A DNA stretch of 55,681 nt from Gemmataceae bacterium. GTDB lineage: Bacteria > Planctomycetota > Planctomycetia > Gemmatales > Gemmataceae. The stretch covers positions 1-55,681 of the forward strand of contig JAKEET010000115.1 in assembly GCA_022616435.1 (NCBI GenBank), read 5' to 3'. Positions 9,601 to 16,121 of the stretch are shown here, in pieces (position 1 is the first letter of the stretch; every line of letters starts with the position of its first letter). The translations under genes and the position numbers were made by a program. The notes beneath the pieces are model-generated. The model did no database searches. It saw nothing but the letters and a program-made list of their open reading frames with translations, and was not told the DNA's origin.

Positions 9601-9828
9601 GACCTTGTGGCAGGAGACGCACGCGAACTGCGGGGCCATGAAGACACTGGCGCCGCGGCGGGCGTCGCCGCGGCTCTTCGACTCGGCGAGGAGCCGGCTG
9701 ATGAGCTCCGGGCGGTATTCGAGGACCTTGCCGGCCGGTTTGGGTTGAGGGGACTGCCCGCGCGCCGCGGCGGCGATGGCGAACGACAGAACGGCGGCCG
9801 CGAGCATGCGCGAACAGAAGCAAGACAT
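6625..9828 (-). CDS. Exported cytochrome c / propeller / azurin-like cupredoxin fusion
   Basis: Large secreted redox protein, 1067 aa, with a signal peptide (about 1-25). A planctomycete heme-binding domain follows with heme-c site CVSCH at 70-74 and the downstream motif LMPEGLAEAMTHEERRDLI. The centre (about 230-900) resembles the PQQ/NHL-like propeller region of planctomycetal dehydrogenase-like proteins. The C-terminus is azurin-like: HNWVL near residue 983 and CTFPGHWMVM with Cys1051, His1056 and Met1060, spaced as in azurin. It therefore carries a heme and a type 1 copper centre on one chain, and probably moves electrons during periplasmic substrate oxidation. Two copies of a palindrome add KPRDERSDSRG peptides, and a GPNG tetrapeptide is repeated. 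Substrate unknown. Confidence 0.85.
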   Translation of the reverse strand: MSCFCSRMLAAAVLSFAIAAAARGQSPQPKPAGKVLEYRPELISRLLAESKSRGDARRGASVFMAPQFACVSCHKVGKLGGTVGPDLTLIGKCIPADQLVEAVLWPKRQVKEGYMALSVVTADGKTHQGYKDREDDKELVLRDPALGTVARIRKADIELRRETGSLMPEGLAEAMTHEERRDLIRFLLDLGTGQTGVDLVAAHVVEPAKMDIVRAPLNPKHWPGWQLPVNSNRLYDFYAREAEHFRKQTTMPMLLPAFPGLDGGRKGHWGNQNESTWKDARWNLTDLGSLQCGVFRGNGVTVPRGVCVRLGDQGEMAACFNPDTLTYDAVWQGGFVKFSDVRHGFMDGLIMDGKALPKPRPKPRDERSDSRGSESRQYRGFYRHGKRVIFAYQLGDVDMLDAPWVDNGKFVHVVAPAKDHPLAHLTRGGPAQWPQTIATRGTLGSGGPNGGPNGGPNGGPYVVDTIAPPFENPWKALMFFGDHDFYRDGTALICTMEGDVWRVQGIDDKLDNVRWRRIAAGLHQALGLKIVNDEVFVLGRNQITRLHDKNGDGEADFYECFSNAYVTSPAGHDFICGLQRDAAGNFYTVSGNQGLLKVSADGKRARVLATGFRNPDGLGILPDGSITVPCSEGEWTPSSMICLVKPRDERSDSRGLERSDPRVSTTPHFGYGGPKKGQPPSLPLVYLPRGLDNSSGGQVYVDSDRWGPMKGQLIHLSYGQGSHFLVLRDEVDGQPQGAIVPLVGEFLSGAHRGRFNPKDGQLYVSGMAGWGTYTDADGSFQRVRYTGEPAQLPRAFRVHENGVQVTFTLPVSRTVAEQTANQFAQAWNYRYSASYGSPEFSPRHPGTKGHDPVRIASAHVAADGRTVFFEIPDIQPVNQLHLRLRVDDGAAHDLIITVHKLAAPYTAIPGYQKVPRTIAAHPILSDLAVVAHSVPNPWKKPLPGARAISLDAGKNLTYSRKTLTVKAGEKLRLTFNNPDVVPHNWVLIKPGTLDKVGTLVNQIIAEPDAAARQYVPKSTDVIAYTDIVPPLARGTVYFTAPSAKGRYPYLCTFPGHWMVMNGEMIVE
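7864..7897. repeat. In-frame palindromic insert copy 1 (KPRDERSDSRG)
   Basis: A 34 bp element, CCCCCGGGAATCGCTGCG followed by CTCATCCCGGGGCTTG, identical to the copy at 8713-8746. A shorter related piece (GGGGATCGCTGCGCTC) lies next to it at 7845-7860. Read on the minus strand it adds KPRDERSDSRG and neighbouring residues to the cytochrome fusion without breaking the frame. Confidence 0.85.
8453..8488. repeat. 12 bp tandem repeat, three copies
   Basis: Three perfect copies of CCGCCGTTCGGG inside the cytochrome-cupredoxin gene encode a repeated Gly-Pro-Asn-Gly stretch. This is a likely slippage hot spot and a length-variable linker. Confidence 0.9.
8713..8746. repeat. In-frame palindromic insert copy 2 (KPRDERSDSRG)
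   Basis: Identical to the 34 bp element at 7864-7897 and in the same orientation and frame, so the same peptide KPRDERSDSRG occurs twice in one protein, near residues 361-372 and 644-655. Confidence 0.85.
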
Positions 9829-9847
9829 CGGCGAAGATCCTCGCTAA

Positions 9848-9952
9848 CGTTTAGCCCCGGTTCGGAGAACCGGGGCGGAGAGTATCGCGCGCTTGGGATT
9901 CTTCCACTGCCAACCGCCTGTCCGCCCCGGTTCTACGAACCGGGGCTAAACG
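9848..9952. repeat. Large inverted repeat, TTAGCCCCGG family, copy 2
   Basis: CGTTTAGCCCCGGTTCGGAG at the left end is matched by an inverted copy ending at 9952 (CCGGTTCTACGAACCGGGGC then TAAACG). It belongs to the same family as 1248-1374, with single rather than doubled outer units. It fills the space between the Mop gene and the cytochrome-cupredoxin gene. Confidence 0.85.
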
Positions 9953-9955
9953 AAG

Positions 9956-10165
9956 TCAATCCTTCAGCAGCAGCACGTTGACGGCCTTGACGGCGACGCG
10001 CACCTTGTCGCCGACCTTGAGCTTCATGTCGTCGAGCGAATCGAGCGTCATCACCGACTGCATCTCCGCCCCGCCGGCCAGCTTGACGCGCACCTGGCAC
10101 ATCACCGAGCCGCGCTTGATTTCGACGACCTTTCCTTCGAGCCGATTGCGAGCGCCGACCTTCAT
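9956..10165 (-). CDS. Mop/TOBE-domain small molybdate-binding-type protein
   Basis: A 69 aa protein consisting of a single Mop/TOBE-like domain. The pattern SARNRLEGKVVEIKRGSV of molbindins is seen here as GARNRLEGKVVEIKRGSV, followed by CQVRVKLAGG and a C-terminal VGDKVRVAVKAVNVLLLKD strand pair. Family members of this size are cytoplasmic oligomers that bind molybdate or tungstate. The start codon overlaps the stop of the upstream toroid gene by ATGA, so translation is probably coupled. No molybdate transporter genes are visible nearby. Function is inferred from the family only. Confidence 0.85.
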   Translation of the reverse strand: MKVGARNRLEGKVVEIKRGSVMCQVRVKLAGGAEMQSVMTLDSLDDMKLKVGDKVRVAVKAVNVLLLKD

Positions 10166-11190
10166 GGTTCACTCCGTGTTTGAGCGGGCTGTGGACTGCA
10201 GGCCAGCGCCAACGCCGTGGTCGCCCAGCCGCTGGCGGAGATCGAGATGAACTGGTCCTTGCCGTGCGGGAAGCCGGTTTCGAAGTAGAGCTGGAACGGC
10301 CGGCTGCGCGAGCGGATGTGCCAGGAGCCGTCGTCGAGCTGCGTTTTCACAAGAAAGCGCAGGCCGCGCTGGTAGGCGGGGTCGTGCGTCGGCAGCCCGG
10401 CGGCGTCGTGCAGGGCGACGAGGGCGGTGCCGGTGGCGTAGGCGTCGGGGTCCATGGCGTCGGTCTGGCCCCAGCCGCCGCCGTCGCGCTGCGTCTTCAG
10501 CAGCTCCTGGGCGACGCGCTGCACCTCGACCGGATGCGCGGCCGCGTGCTTCAATGCCCACAGGCGAAAGACGCGGTCCTCGGTGTCCTTGGCCGGCGTC
10601 CGCAACAGCCAGGCGCGGACTTGCCGGGTGCGGCGGGCGATGCGCTCTTCTTGCTCCGGCGTCCCGAAGGTTTGCAAGGCGCGCAGGGCCAGGTAGTTCG
10701 CGGTGAAGTGGCTGACTTCCGAGGGCGGCCGGTTCGCGGTCACCCGCCAGTGCGGCGTGTCCTGATGATACCGGAGAAAATACTCCGCCACCGCGGCGGT
10801 CGTGGCGTTCGCCGGCCAGTCGCCCAGCTCCAGCGACCAGAGCGCGTAGCCGGCGGTATCGACCTGGCCGCCCTGGCCGCGGCCTTGCAGGTAGTTCGCG
10901 CGGTTCTTGTCGAGGAAGTCATTGATGAACTTCATGTTCTTGGCGACTGCGCCGTCGTCCACGACAAATCCGCGGGCGCGGGCCGTGGTCAGGGCCAGGA
11001 CGGGTGTGTGCTGGTTGTGGCACGCGAAGCAGGTGCGGTTGGCCATGTGCCCCGCGGCCCCCTTGGTGAGCAACGGCAGCGATTTCTCGACGGCCGTGCG
11101 GAGGTGCGCCGGCGGCATTTCCTCCGCCGCCGCCTGAGGCGCGAGCGCCAAGCCGAACAGCATGCCGAGCCTGAGATATGGACGAGCCAT
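10162..11190 (-). CDS. Exported alpha-alpha toroid protein with CxxCH motif
   Basis: A 342 aa protein with a signal peptide (residues 1-22). TCFACH at 53-58 is a heme-c type CxxCH motif. The remainder resembles the squalene cyclase/prenyltransferase toroid fold: repeats such as LLKTQRDGGGWGQTDAMD and LVKTQLDDGSWHIRSR, plus DAYATGTALVALHDA. Such proteins are common in Planctomycetota and have no assigned reaction. The acidic DxDD motif of squalene-hopene cyclase is not seen, so terpene cyclisation is unlikely. The start at 11190 is picked because the signal peptide begins there, though no strong ribosome site is visible; the frame is open far upstream. Coupled to the Mop gene by a 4 bp overlap. 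Confidence 0.82.
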   Translation of the reverse strand: MARPYLRLGMLFGLALAPQAAAEEMPPAHLRTAVEKSLPLLTKGAAGHMANRTCFACHNQHTPVLALTTARARGFVVDDGAVAKNMKFINDFLDKNRANYLQGRGQGGQVDTAGYALWSLELGDWPANATTAAVAEYFLRYHQDTPHWRVTANRPPSEVSHFTANYLALRALQTFGTPEQEERIARRTRQVRAWLLRTPAKDTEDRVFRLWALKHAAAHPVEVQRVAQELLKTQRDGGGWGQTDAMDPDAYATGTALVALHDAAGLPTHDPAYQRGLRFLVKTQLDDGSWHIRSRSRPFQLYFETGFPHGKDQFISISASGWATTALALACSPQPAQTRSEP

Positions 11191-11367
11191 GGCCGCACCA
11201 AGGAGAGAATCAGGGAGGATGGCTTTCGCATCATCGTATCTCAGATGCGCCGGGCTCGCCACCATTCGCCCGGAAAAATCCGGAGGCTGCCTGTTCGCAT
11301 TGACACAGGAAGCCCCGGTACCGTCTAATGTCGCGAAATCTTCGTACTCCATGGAGGGAGGCACGTC

Positions 11368-12492
11368 ATGGCCCCAATCGGTTTTCGATCCGCAATGTTC
11401 TGGCCGTTGCTGGCGACGCTCATCGTGGTCGCTTACGCTCCGGCGCAAACCCCCAGGACGCAACCGTATCCCACTCCTCCGCAAGTGAAGCCGGCTGCCC
11501 CCGCGGCCGACGACCAGGGAATGAGCTGCGTCGTGTACAGCCTGCGCGACTTCGGCGACGATCCGGACCTTGGCGCCTGGATCGCGCAAACCATACCGGG
11601 CCTGATTCAGCGCAGCTCCTGGACCCAAGAAGGCGGTTCCGGCGCGATGAGCTACTATCCACCGGCCAAGATGCTGGTGGTGTATCAAACGCCGGCTGTG
11701 CACGCCCAGGTCGATATGTTCCTGAAGAACGTCAAGAAATCGCTGCCGATCACGAAAACGGCGGCCACGAAGACGGCGGCGAGCATGACGAAGAACACGA
11801 TGCCGATATGCCGCGACAGCGGCGTCGTGCCGGCGACTCATCTCAGCGTCCCCGAGTCGCGCCGCGTCATCGACTCGGCGCCCGCCGCTAAGGGAACGTA
11901 TCCAATCCCCGCGCCGATGCAGCAGCCGAAGCACCTGTTCCACTTCATCATCCGCTACGAAGGCGACGGCGTCATCGACGCCAATGTGTCGACCTTGGCC
12001 AAGGCGTTGCTCGGCGCCGGCGGCGTTGCCGTGGAAGAGACGGATGAGACCAAGCCCGAGCCGGCCAAGACGCAGTCGCTGAGCCAGTTGTTCAACATCA
12101 TCCTGCGTTACGAAGGCGAAGGGATCATCGACGCCAACGTGGCGGAGCTCATCAAGGCGATTCAGTCGCAGAGCTCGTCCAGCTGCGTCCCTGCCGCCCG
12201 AGTGACGGAGTTCGCGGCGCCCGCTCCCCTGTCGAGCCCGCCGCAGATTCAATCGGCGCCGGTTCAGAACGTGCCGGCTACTCCTTCGACCGCGCCGCGG
12301 GGAAGTGTGCCGGCGGCCGCGTACTTGCAGCAAATCCCGAGCTATGCGACGCAGCCCCAAACCGCGGTCACGCCTGGATCTCCCCCGCAACCCGAGCCGC
12401 GCGTCACCATGCCGCCGGCCGACGCGCCGGCGAGCGGGGCGCCGACGCCGTCCAGCTCCGCGCCGACAAGCGTCCCCCAGTCGGGACGATAA
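11368..12492 (+). CDS. Exported protein with duplicated RYEG-IDANV motif, function unknown
   Basis: A 374 aa protein with a signal peptide (about 1-27, ending APAQ). The first domain (about 50-130) contains VVYSLRDFGDDPDLGAWIA and a YYPPAKMLVVYQTPAVHAQV segment like the ring-building domains of secretin-related planctomycetal proteins. Two near-copies of an unknown motif follow: FIIRYEGDGVIDANVSTLAK (about 192-211) and NIILRYEGEGIIDANVAELI (about 245-264). The C-terminal third is Pro/Ala/Ser-rich and probably disordered. Ribosome site GGAGGG stands before the start. No partner is evident; the next gene encodes a membrane protein. Confidence 0.75.
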   Translation: MAPIGFRSAMFWPLLATLIVVAYAPAQTPRTQPYPTPPQVKPAAPAADDQGMSCVVYSLRDFGDDPDLGAWIAQTIPGLIQRSSWTQEGGSGAMSYYPPAKMLVVYQTPAVHAQVDMFLKNVKKSLPITKTAATKTAASMTKNTMPICRDSGVVPATHLSVPESRRVIDSAPAAKGTYPIPAPMQQPKHLFHFIIRYEGDGVIDANVSTLAKALLGAGGVAVEETDETKPEPAKTQSLSQLFNIILRYEGEGIIDANVAELIKAIQSQSSSSCVPAARVTEFAAPAPLSSPPQIQSAPVQNVPATPSTAPRGSVPAAAYLQQIPSYATQPQTAVTPGSPPQPEPRVTMPPADAPASGAPTPSSSAPTSVPQSGR

Positions 12493-12507
12493 GGCACTCC
12501 AGCGAAT

Positions 12508-12538
12508 CTCCCCTCTCCGATCGAACTGGGGAGAGGGG
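12508..12538. repeat. CTCCCCTCTCC hairpin
   Basis: CTCCCCTCTCC and GGGAGAGGGG form an inverted repeat with a 10 nt loop, followed by a G-rich run to 12554. It sits between the stop of the exported protein gene and the start of the membrane protein gene, and ends close to the latter's start, so a folded transcript could hide its ribosome site. Confidence 0.7.
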
Positions 12539-12565
12539 TCGGGGGGTGAGGGGGTTTCGACCCGC

Positions 12566-13219
12566 ATGCACATGCTGACGCCGGACCTGGTCGCGGATTT
12601 GTGCGGGCTGTCGCTCGGCGTCGTGCTCGCCGGCGGCGTCATCGGCCTGGTGCTGTGGCTGTTCGGCTGGAAAAGCCATCGCTTCTGGGTGGTGCTGCTG
12701 ACGACCGTGTCCGCCGGGGTCTACGGCCTGCACGAAGCGGCCACGCTCAAGACGCCGCCCCTGGTCGCGGGCGTGTTGCTGGCGGTGGCGGCCGGCGTGC
12801 TGGCCCTGGCCCTGGTGCGCTTGCTGGCGTTCTGGGCCGGCGGCGTGGCGGGCCTGCTCATCGTCCAGGCAGCGGCGCCCAGCCTCGACCAGCCGCTCGT
12901 TGTCTTCATCGTCAGCGGACTGGTCAGCTTGCTGTTGTTCCGCTGGTTCCTGATGGTCCTCACCAGCTTCGCGGGCAGCGTCCTCGTGTGCTGCGCCGGC
13001 GTCGCCTTGCTCAACATGTACGGCGCTCTCGACGCCGTCGCCTGGGCCGAGCAAGGGACGACCCTGCTCAACTGGATTTGCGGATTGATGGCGGCGCTGG
13101 GCTTCCTGTGGCAGTTCGTGCTGGAGCGGCGCGGTTCGCGGCGGCAAATCGAAGAGGCCGACGACGAGGACGACGGCATGCTCGTGCGGTTCAGCCGCTT
13201 GTATCGCCGGGCCGGTTAA
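12566..13219 (+). CDS. Polytopic membrane protein, possibly DUF4203/TM198-like
   Basis: A 217 aa protein with about seven hydrophobic helices spread over residues 10-185, followed by an acidic cytoplasmic tail (EEADDEDDG) and a basic end. The glycine-rich helices (LVAGVLLAVAAGVLALALV and similar) recall DUF4203/TM198-like proteins, but this is a weak resemblance. Start at 12566 (ATG CAC ATG) or two codons later; both follow the hairpin at 12508-12538. Substrate and partner unknown. Confidence 0.7.
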   Translation: MHMLTPDLVADLCGLSLGVVLAGGVIGLVLWLFGWKSHRFWVVLLTTVSAGVYGLHEAATLKTPPLVAGVLLAVAAGVLALALVRLLAFWAGGVAGLLIVQAAAPSLDQPLVVFIVSGLVSLLLFRWFLMVLTSFAGSVLVCCAGVALLNMYGALDAVAWAEQGTTLLNWICGLMAALGFLWQFVLERRGSRRQIEEADDEDDGMLVRFSRLYRRAG

Positions 13220-13248
13220 ACTTCCGAAGTCTTGAAGACTTCGGAAGT
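13220..13248. terminator. ACTTCCGAAGTC perfect hairpin
   Basis: Perfect 12 bp arms, ACTTCCGAAGTC (13220-13231) and GACTTCGGAAGT (13237-13248), with a 5 nt loop directly after the stop of the membrane protein gene. It could act as a terminator but has no T-run. Related copies stand at 34764-34790, 41006-41038 and, degenerate, at 41506-41538. Confidence 0.7.
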
Positions 13249-13261
13249 GTTCCGCGATACA

Positions 13262-13480
13262 ATGTCCGCGATGGCACGCATCCTCGCTCCAATCCTGTTG
13301 ATCATGATGCTGCTGGCGCCGCCGGCGCTCGTGGCCCAAACGCCGACCCAGCCGGCGGCGGCCCCCGAAACGCCCCCGGTGACCGGCCCCGAGCGCAGCA
13401 CCGGGTTCGACTTCATCGTGGCCTTCACCGGCGTGGCCTTGACGCTCTTGGTGGTGTGCTATCCAAGCCGGCGCTACTAA
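13262..13480 (+). CDS. Small exported or membrane protein
   Basis: A 72 aa protein. The N-terminus looks like a signal peptide (LAPILLIMMLLAPPALVAQ), followed by a Pro/Ala linker and a second hydrophobic helix (FIVAFTGVALTLLVVCY) before a short basic end, so it is a bitopic membrane protein or a small anchored periplasmic peptide. The start is 13262 or 13271 (MARIL). It begins only 14 bp after a hairpin. No family recognised. Confidence 0.6.
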   Translation: MSAMARILAPILLIMMLLAPPALVAQTPTQPAAAPETPPVTGPERSTGFDFIVAFTGVALTLLVVCYPSRRY

Positions 13481-13536
13481 TGTGCATCGTGGGCGGGGCC
13501 GAGTCTTCAAGCCCTGGCGAACCGACGCGAATCGAG

Positions 13537-13980
13537 TCAGCGCATTTCTTCGATCTTGGTGATCTTCTCAACACGGCGGGCGTGGCGGCCGCCCTCGAAC
13601 GGCGTCTCCAGGAAGATGCGGACCATGCGGTCGATCAATTCGTCGCCGAGGAGGTCGGCGGACAGGCACAAGACGTTGGCGTCGTTATGGCGGCGGCACA
13701 TCTCGGCGGTGATGCTGTCGTGGCACGGCGCGGCCCGGACGCCGCGGACCTTGTTGGCGGTGATGCACATGCCGATGCCGGTGCCGCAAATGAGGATGCC
13801 GCGCTCGGCCGAGCCGTCGCTGACGCGTTTGGCGACCTCGTACGCCAGGTCGGGGTAGTCCACGCTTTCGGGGCCGTTGGTGCCGGCGTCCACGACCTCG
13901 TGGCCTTGCGCCTGCAGCGCCGTGACCAGGCGCCGCTTGGCCTCGACGCCGCGATGATCGCTGCCGATGACGATTTTCAT
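13537..13980 (-). CDS. rpiB: Ribose-5-phosphate isomerase B
   Basis: Interconverts ribose 5-phosphate and ribulose 5-phosphate in the pentose phosphate pathway; cytoplasmic, 147 aa, the usual length. Visible signatures are the N-terminal GSDHRGVEAK, the phosphate-binding ICGTGIGMCITANKV with the catalytic Cys of the family, the HDSITAEMCRRHNDANVLCL segment (His for ring opening) and the C-terminal TPFEGGRHARRVEKI. It lies 77 bp downstream of the Sua5-like/phosphatase fusion on the same strand, a gene order that matches ywlC-ywlE-ywlF of Bacillus subtilis. Confidence 0.95.
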   Translation of the reverse strand: MKIVIGSDHRGVEAKRRLVTALQAQGHEVVDAGTNGPESVDYPDLAYEVAKRVSDGSAERGILICGTGIGMCITANKVRGVRAAPCHDSITAEMCRRHNDANVLCLSADLLGDELIDRMVRIFLETPFEGGRHARRVEKITKIEEMR

Positions 13981-14057
13981 GAGTCGGGTCCAAGTCGTGG
14001 GGCGCGTTGCCAGGCCGCACGTGTTGCGCGACGGTTTGTCGCGCGCCACGGTCGGCG

Positions 14058-15152
14058 TCAGGCTTCCAGCAATTGCGGCAAGCGCTCGTTCAGGTAATGC
14101 CAGATCTGGGCAGCGCACGCGCGATAGACGTCATCGCTGCCGCCCACGGGGTCTTCGACGTCGGCGCCGGCCGGCGCTAACAGCTGCGGAACAGGTCCGG
14201 CCGGGACCCGCAGGCTGCGAAGCAAACTCAGCTGGCTCCATGTCATGGTAAACACTTGATCGGCTCGCGACAACAAATCTATTGTGAGCGGTTGGCTGCA
14301 ATGCCCGCGCAGGTCGCCGCCGTAGGCCTGGGCGACGGCGGCCGCTTCCGGAGTCGCCGTGTTCCCCGCGCCGGCCGCCAACCCCGCCGACGCCACGCTG
14401 TAGCCGTGGGCCAGCAAATCCGCGGACGCGCATCCCACCTTGGCCGACAGCAGGGCGCGGCACAACGTCTCGGCCAGCGGGCTGCGGCATGTGTTCCCCG
14501 TGCACACGAACAGGATGCGGCACGGCGTCACGGCCTCGATGTCGTCCTTGCGCACGGCGCCTTCGCGCACGACGGCGGCAGACTTGGCGTCGGCCCGCAC
14601 CAGCGTGGGCGGCCTGATGAACGGACTCGGCCCGGCGTCCACGATCAGCGCCACCTGGTCGCGGCCGGCGGCGATCTGGCCGGCCTCTTGGGGAAACCCC
14701 GGCAGCGGCGCGGCTGCCAATGGTCCGGTTAGCCGGCGCAAGGGCGCCGGCCATTCGTGATCGGGCAGCCGCAACGCCAGTGCGCCGTCGCGCACGACAT
14801 GGCTGCGAACCGCATCGGGAAGGTCGCGCGCGCAACCGAAGGCCGCGCCGGCGCCGCTGATCAAGGTGAGGGGGCCGGGCCAGAAGGTCCGCAGCAAGCG
14901 CAGGGCGGCGCCGCGCAACGGCGGCAGCCAGTCGAATACCTCCATGGCTTCGCCCAGGACCAGCGCCAGCGGCTCGGCCGCGCCGGCGCGGCCGGCAAGC
15001 TGGGCCACGGCATCGGGGCGCACGGCCGAGGCCACTGCTTCGTAGCCGGCCTCGGTCGGCAGCGCCACGAGTTGGCCCTGGCGCAAACACCCCGCGACCC
15101 GGCCGAGGGCGGCTTGGGGATCATCGCGGCGCCAATCCAGGACATCCGGCAT
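14058..15152 (-). CDS. Fusion of degenerate Sua5/YrdC domain and low-molecular-weight phosphatase
   Basis: A 364 aa two-domain cytoplasmic protein. Residues about 10-205 align with the YrdC/Sua5 threonylcarbamoyl-AMP synthase fold (ALPTEAGYEAV, LRTFWPGPLTLI, IVDAGPSP, VVREGAV). The usual PTxTxYGL is altered, the Lys of KxR is Ala (QLAGRAGAAEPLAL) and the SAN motif is missing (PLAAAPLPG), so synthase activity is doubtful. Residues about 211-360 are an intact LMW protein phosphatase: P-loop CTGNTCRS (Cys217-Arg223) and the general-acid DP pair at 334-335. Start at 15152 (ATG). The neighbour rpiB supports a shared ancestry with the ywlC-E-F cluster. A separate functional tsaC elsewhere would be expected. 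Confidence 0.85.
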   Translation of the reverse strand: MPDVLDWRRDDPQAALGRVAGCLRQGQLVALPTEAGYEAVASAVRPDAVAQLAGRAGAAEPLALVLGEAMEVFDWLPPLRGAALRLLRTFWPGPLTLISGAGAAFGCARDLPDAVRSHVVRDGALALRLPDHEWPAPLRRLTGPLAAAPLPGFPQEAGQIAAGRDQVALIVDAGPSPFIRPPTLVRADAKSAAVVREGAVRKDDIEAVTPCRILFVCTGNTCRSPLAETLCRALLSAKVGCASADLLAHGYSVASAGLAAGAGNTATPEAAAVAQAYGGDLRGHCSQPLTIDLLSRADQVFTMTWSQLSLLRSLRVPAGPVPQLLAPAGADVEDPVGGSDDVYRACAAQIWHYLNERLPQLLEA

Positions 15153-15270
15153 GGGCAAGGGGGCCAGGGAAGAGTTCCGAGTTGTTAATCCAAAGGGTAT
15201 GAACCGCTGGCGTACATGGCAAGCGCCTCAATACAATGGTCGCGAACACTCCGCCAAGGACATCCATATC

Positions 15271-16011
15271 ATGAACCCTCCCCGCAAAGTCGCCCTGGTC
15301 ACCGGTTCCGCGACCGGCATCGGCCGGGCCATCGCCATGCGCTTCGCCAAGGAGGGCCTGGCGGTCGCCGTCAACTATTCGCGCTCGCAAAAGGAGGCCG
15401 AGGAGACGCTGGCCGAGGTGCGCGCCTGCGGCGTGCCCGCGATCCTGTGCAAGACGAGTGTCGCCGACGAGGGCGGCGTGCACGACATGCTGCGGCGCTG
15501 CCACGATGAGCTGGGAGGGCTCGACGTCCTGGTCAACAACGCGGGGACCACGCAGTTCATCGACCACAAGGACCTCAAGTCGCTCACCAATGACGTGTGG
15601 GATGAGATCCTCAACGTCAACTTGAAGGGGACGTTCTTCTGCTGCCGCGAAGCCTTGCCGATGCTGCAGGAGCGGCAGGGGTGCATCGTGAACGTGACCT
15701 CGGTGGCGGGCCTGCAGGGCTTCGGCAGCTCCATTCCCTACGCGATCAGCAAGGCCGCGGTCAACTGTCTCACCAAGTCGCTGGCGCGGGCGTTCGGGCC
15801 GACGGTCCGCGTCAACGCCGTGGCGCCCGGCCCCGTGCTGACGCGCTGGCTCGCCGACCACATGGATCACGTGGCCCGTTCGCTGCAAGTCACGCCGATG
15901 GGCCGGGCGGCCGTGCCCGACGACATCGCCGACGCCGTTCGTTTCCTGGCGCTGGGAACGTCGCTCATGACCGGACAAGTGGTCGTCGTCGACGGCGGAC
16001 GCACGATGTGA
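15271..16011 (+). CDS. Short-chain dehydrogenase/reductase (FabG-like)
   Basis: NAD(P)-dependent oxidoreductase of 246 aa, classical SDR length. Cofactor motif TGSATGIG at about 11-18, NNAG in the fourth strand region, catalytic Ser (NVTSVAG), YxxxK (YAISK), and the C-terminal VDGGRTM typical of FabG-like enzymes. Closest by pattern to 3-oxoacyl-ACP reductase or glucose dehydrogenase types; the real substrate is unknown because no fatty acid genes are next to it. AAGGA lies about 12 bp upstream of the start. It is divergent from the Sua5/phosphatase gene. Confidence 0.92.
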   Translation: MNPPRKVALVTGSATGIGRAIAMRFAKEGLAVAVNYSRSQKEAEETLAEVRACGVPAILCKTSVADEGGVHDMLRRCHDELGGLDVLVNNAGTTQFIDHKDLKSLTNDVWDEILNVNLKGTFFCCREALPMLQERQGCIVNVTSVAGLQGFGSSIPYAISKAAVNCLTKSLARAFGPTVRVNAVAPGPVLTRWLADHMDHVARSLQVTPMGRAAVPDDIADAVRFLALGTSLMTGQVVVVDGGRTM

Positions 16012-16121
16012 CGCGGCGCGTTCGTTTGCGCGGGTGTGGCGCGAACGCTAAACGGCAAGCCGGAGGCCGCATTCCAGCGGTCCGCGAATGCTGTCCGGAC
16101 GCACGCTTGTTCATCCTGGCC

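Noticed and set aside
10162..11190. Squalene-hopene cyclase
   Set aside because: The toroid-like repeats are present but the DxDD acid motif is not; the protein is about half the size of a cyclase and has a signal peptide and CxxCH.
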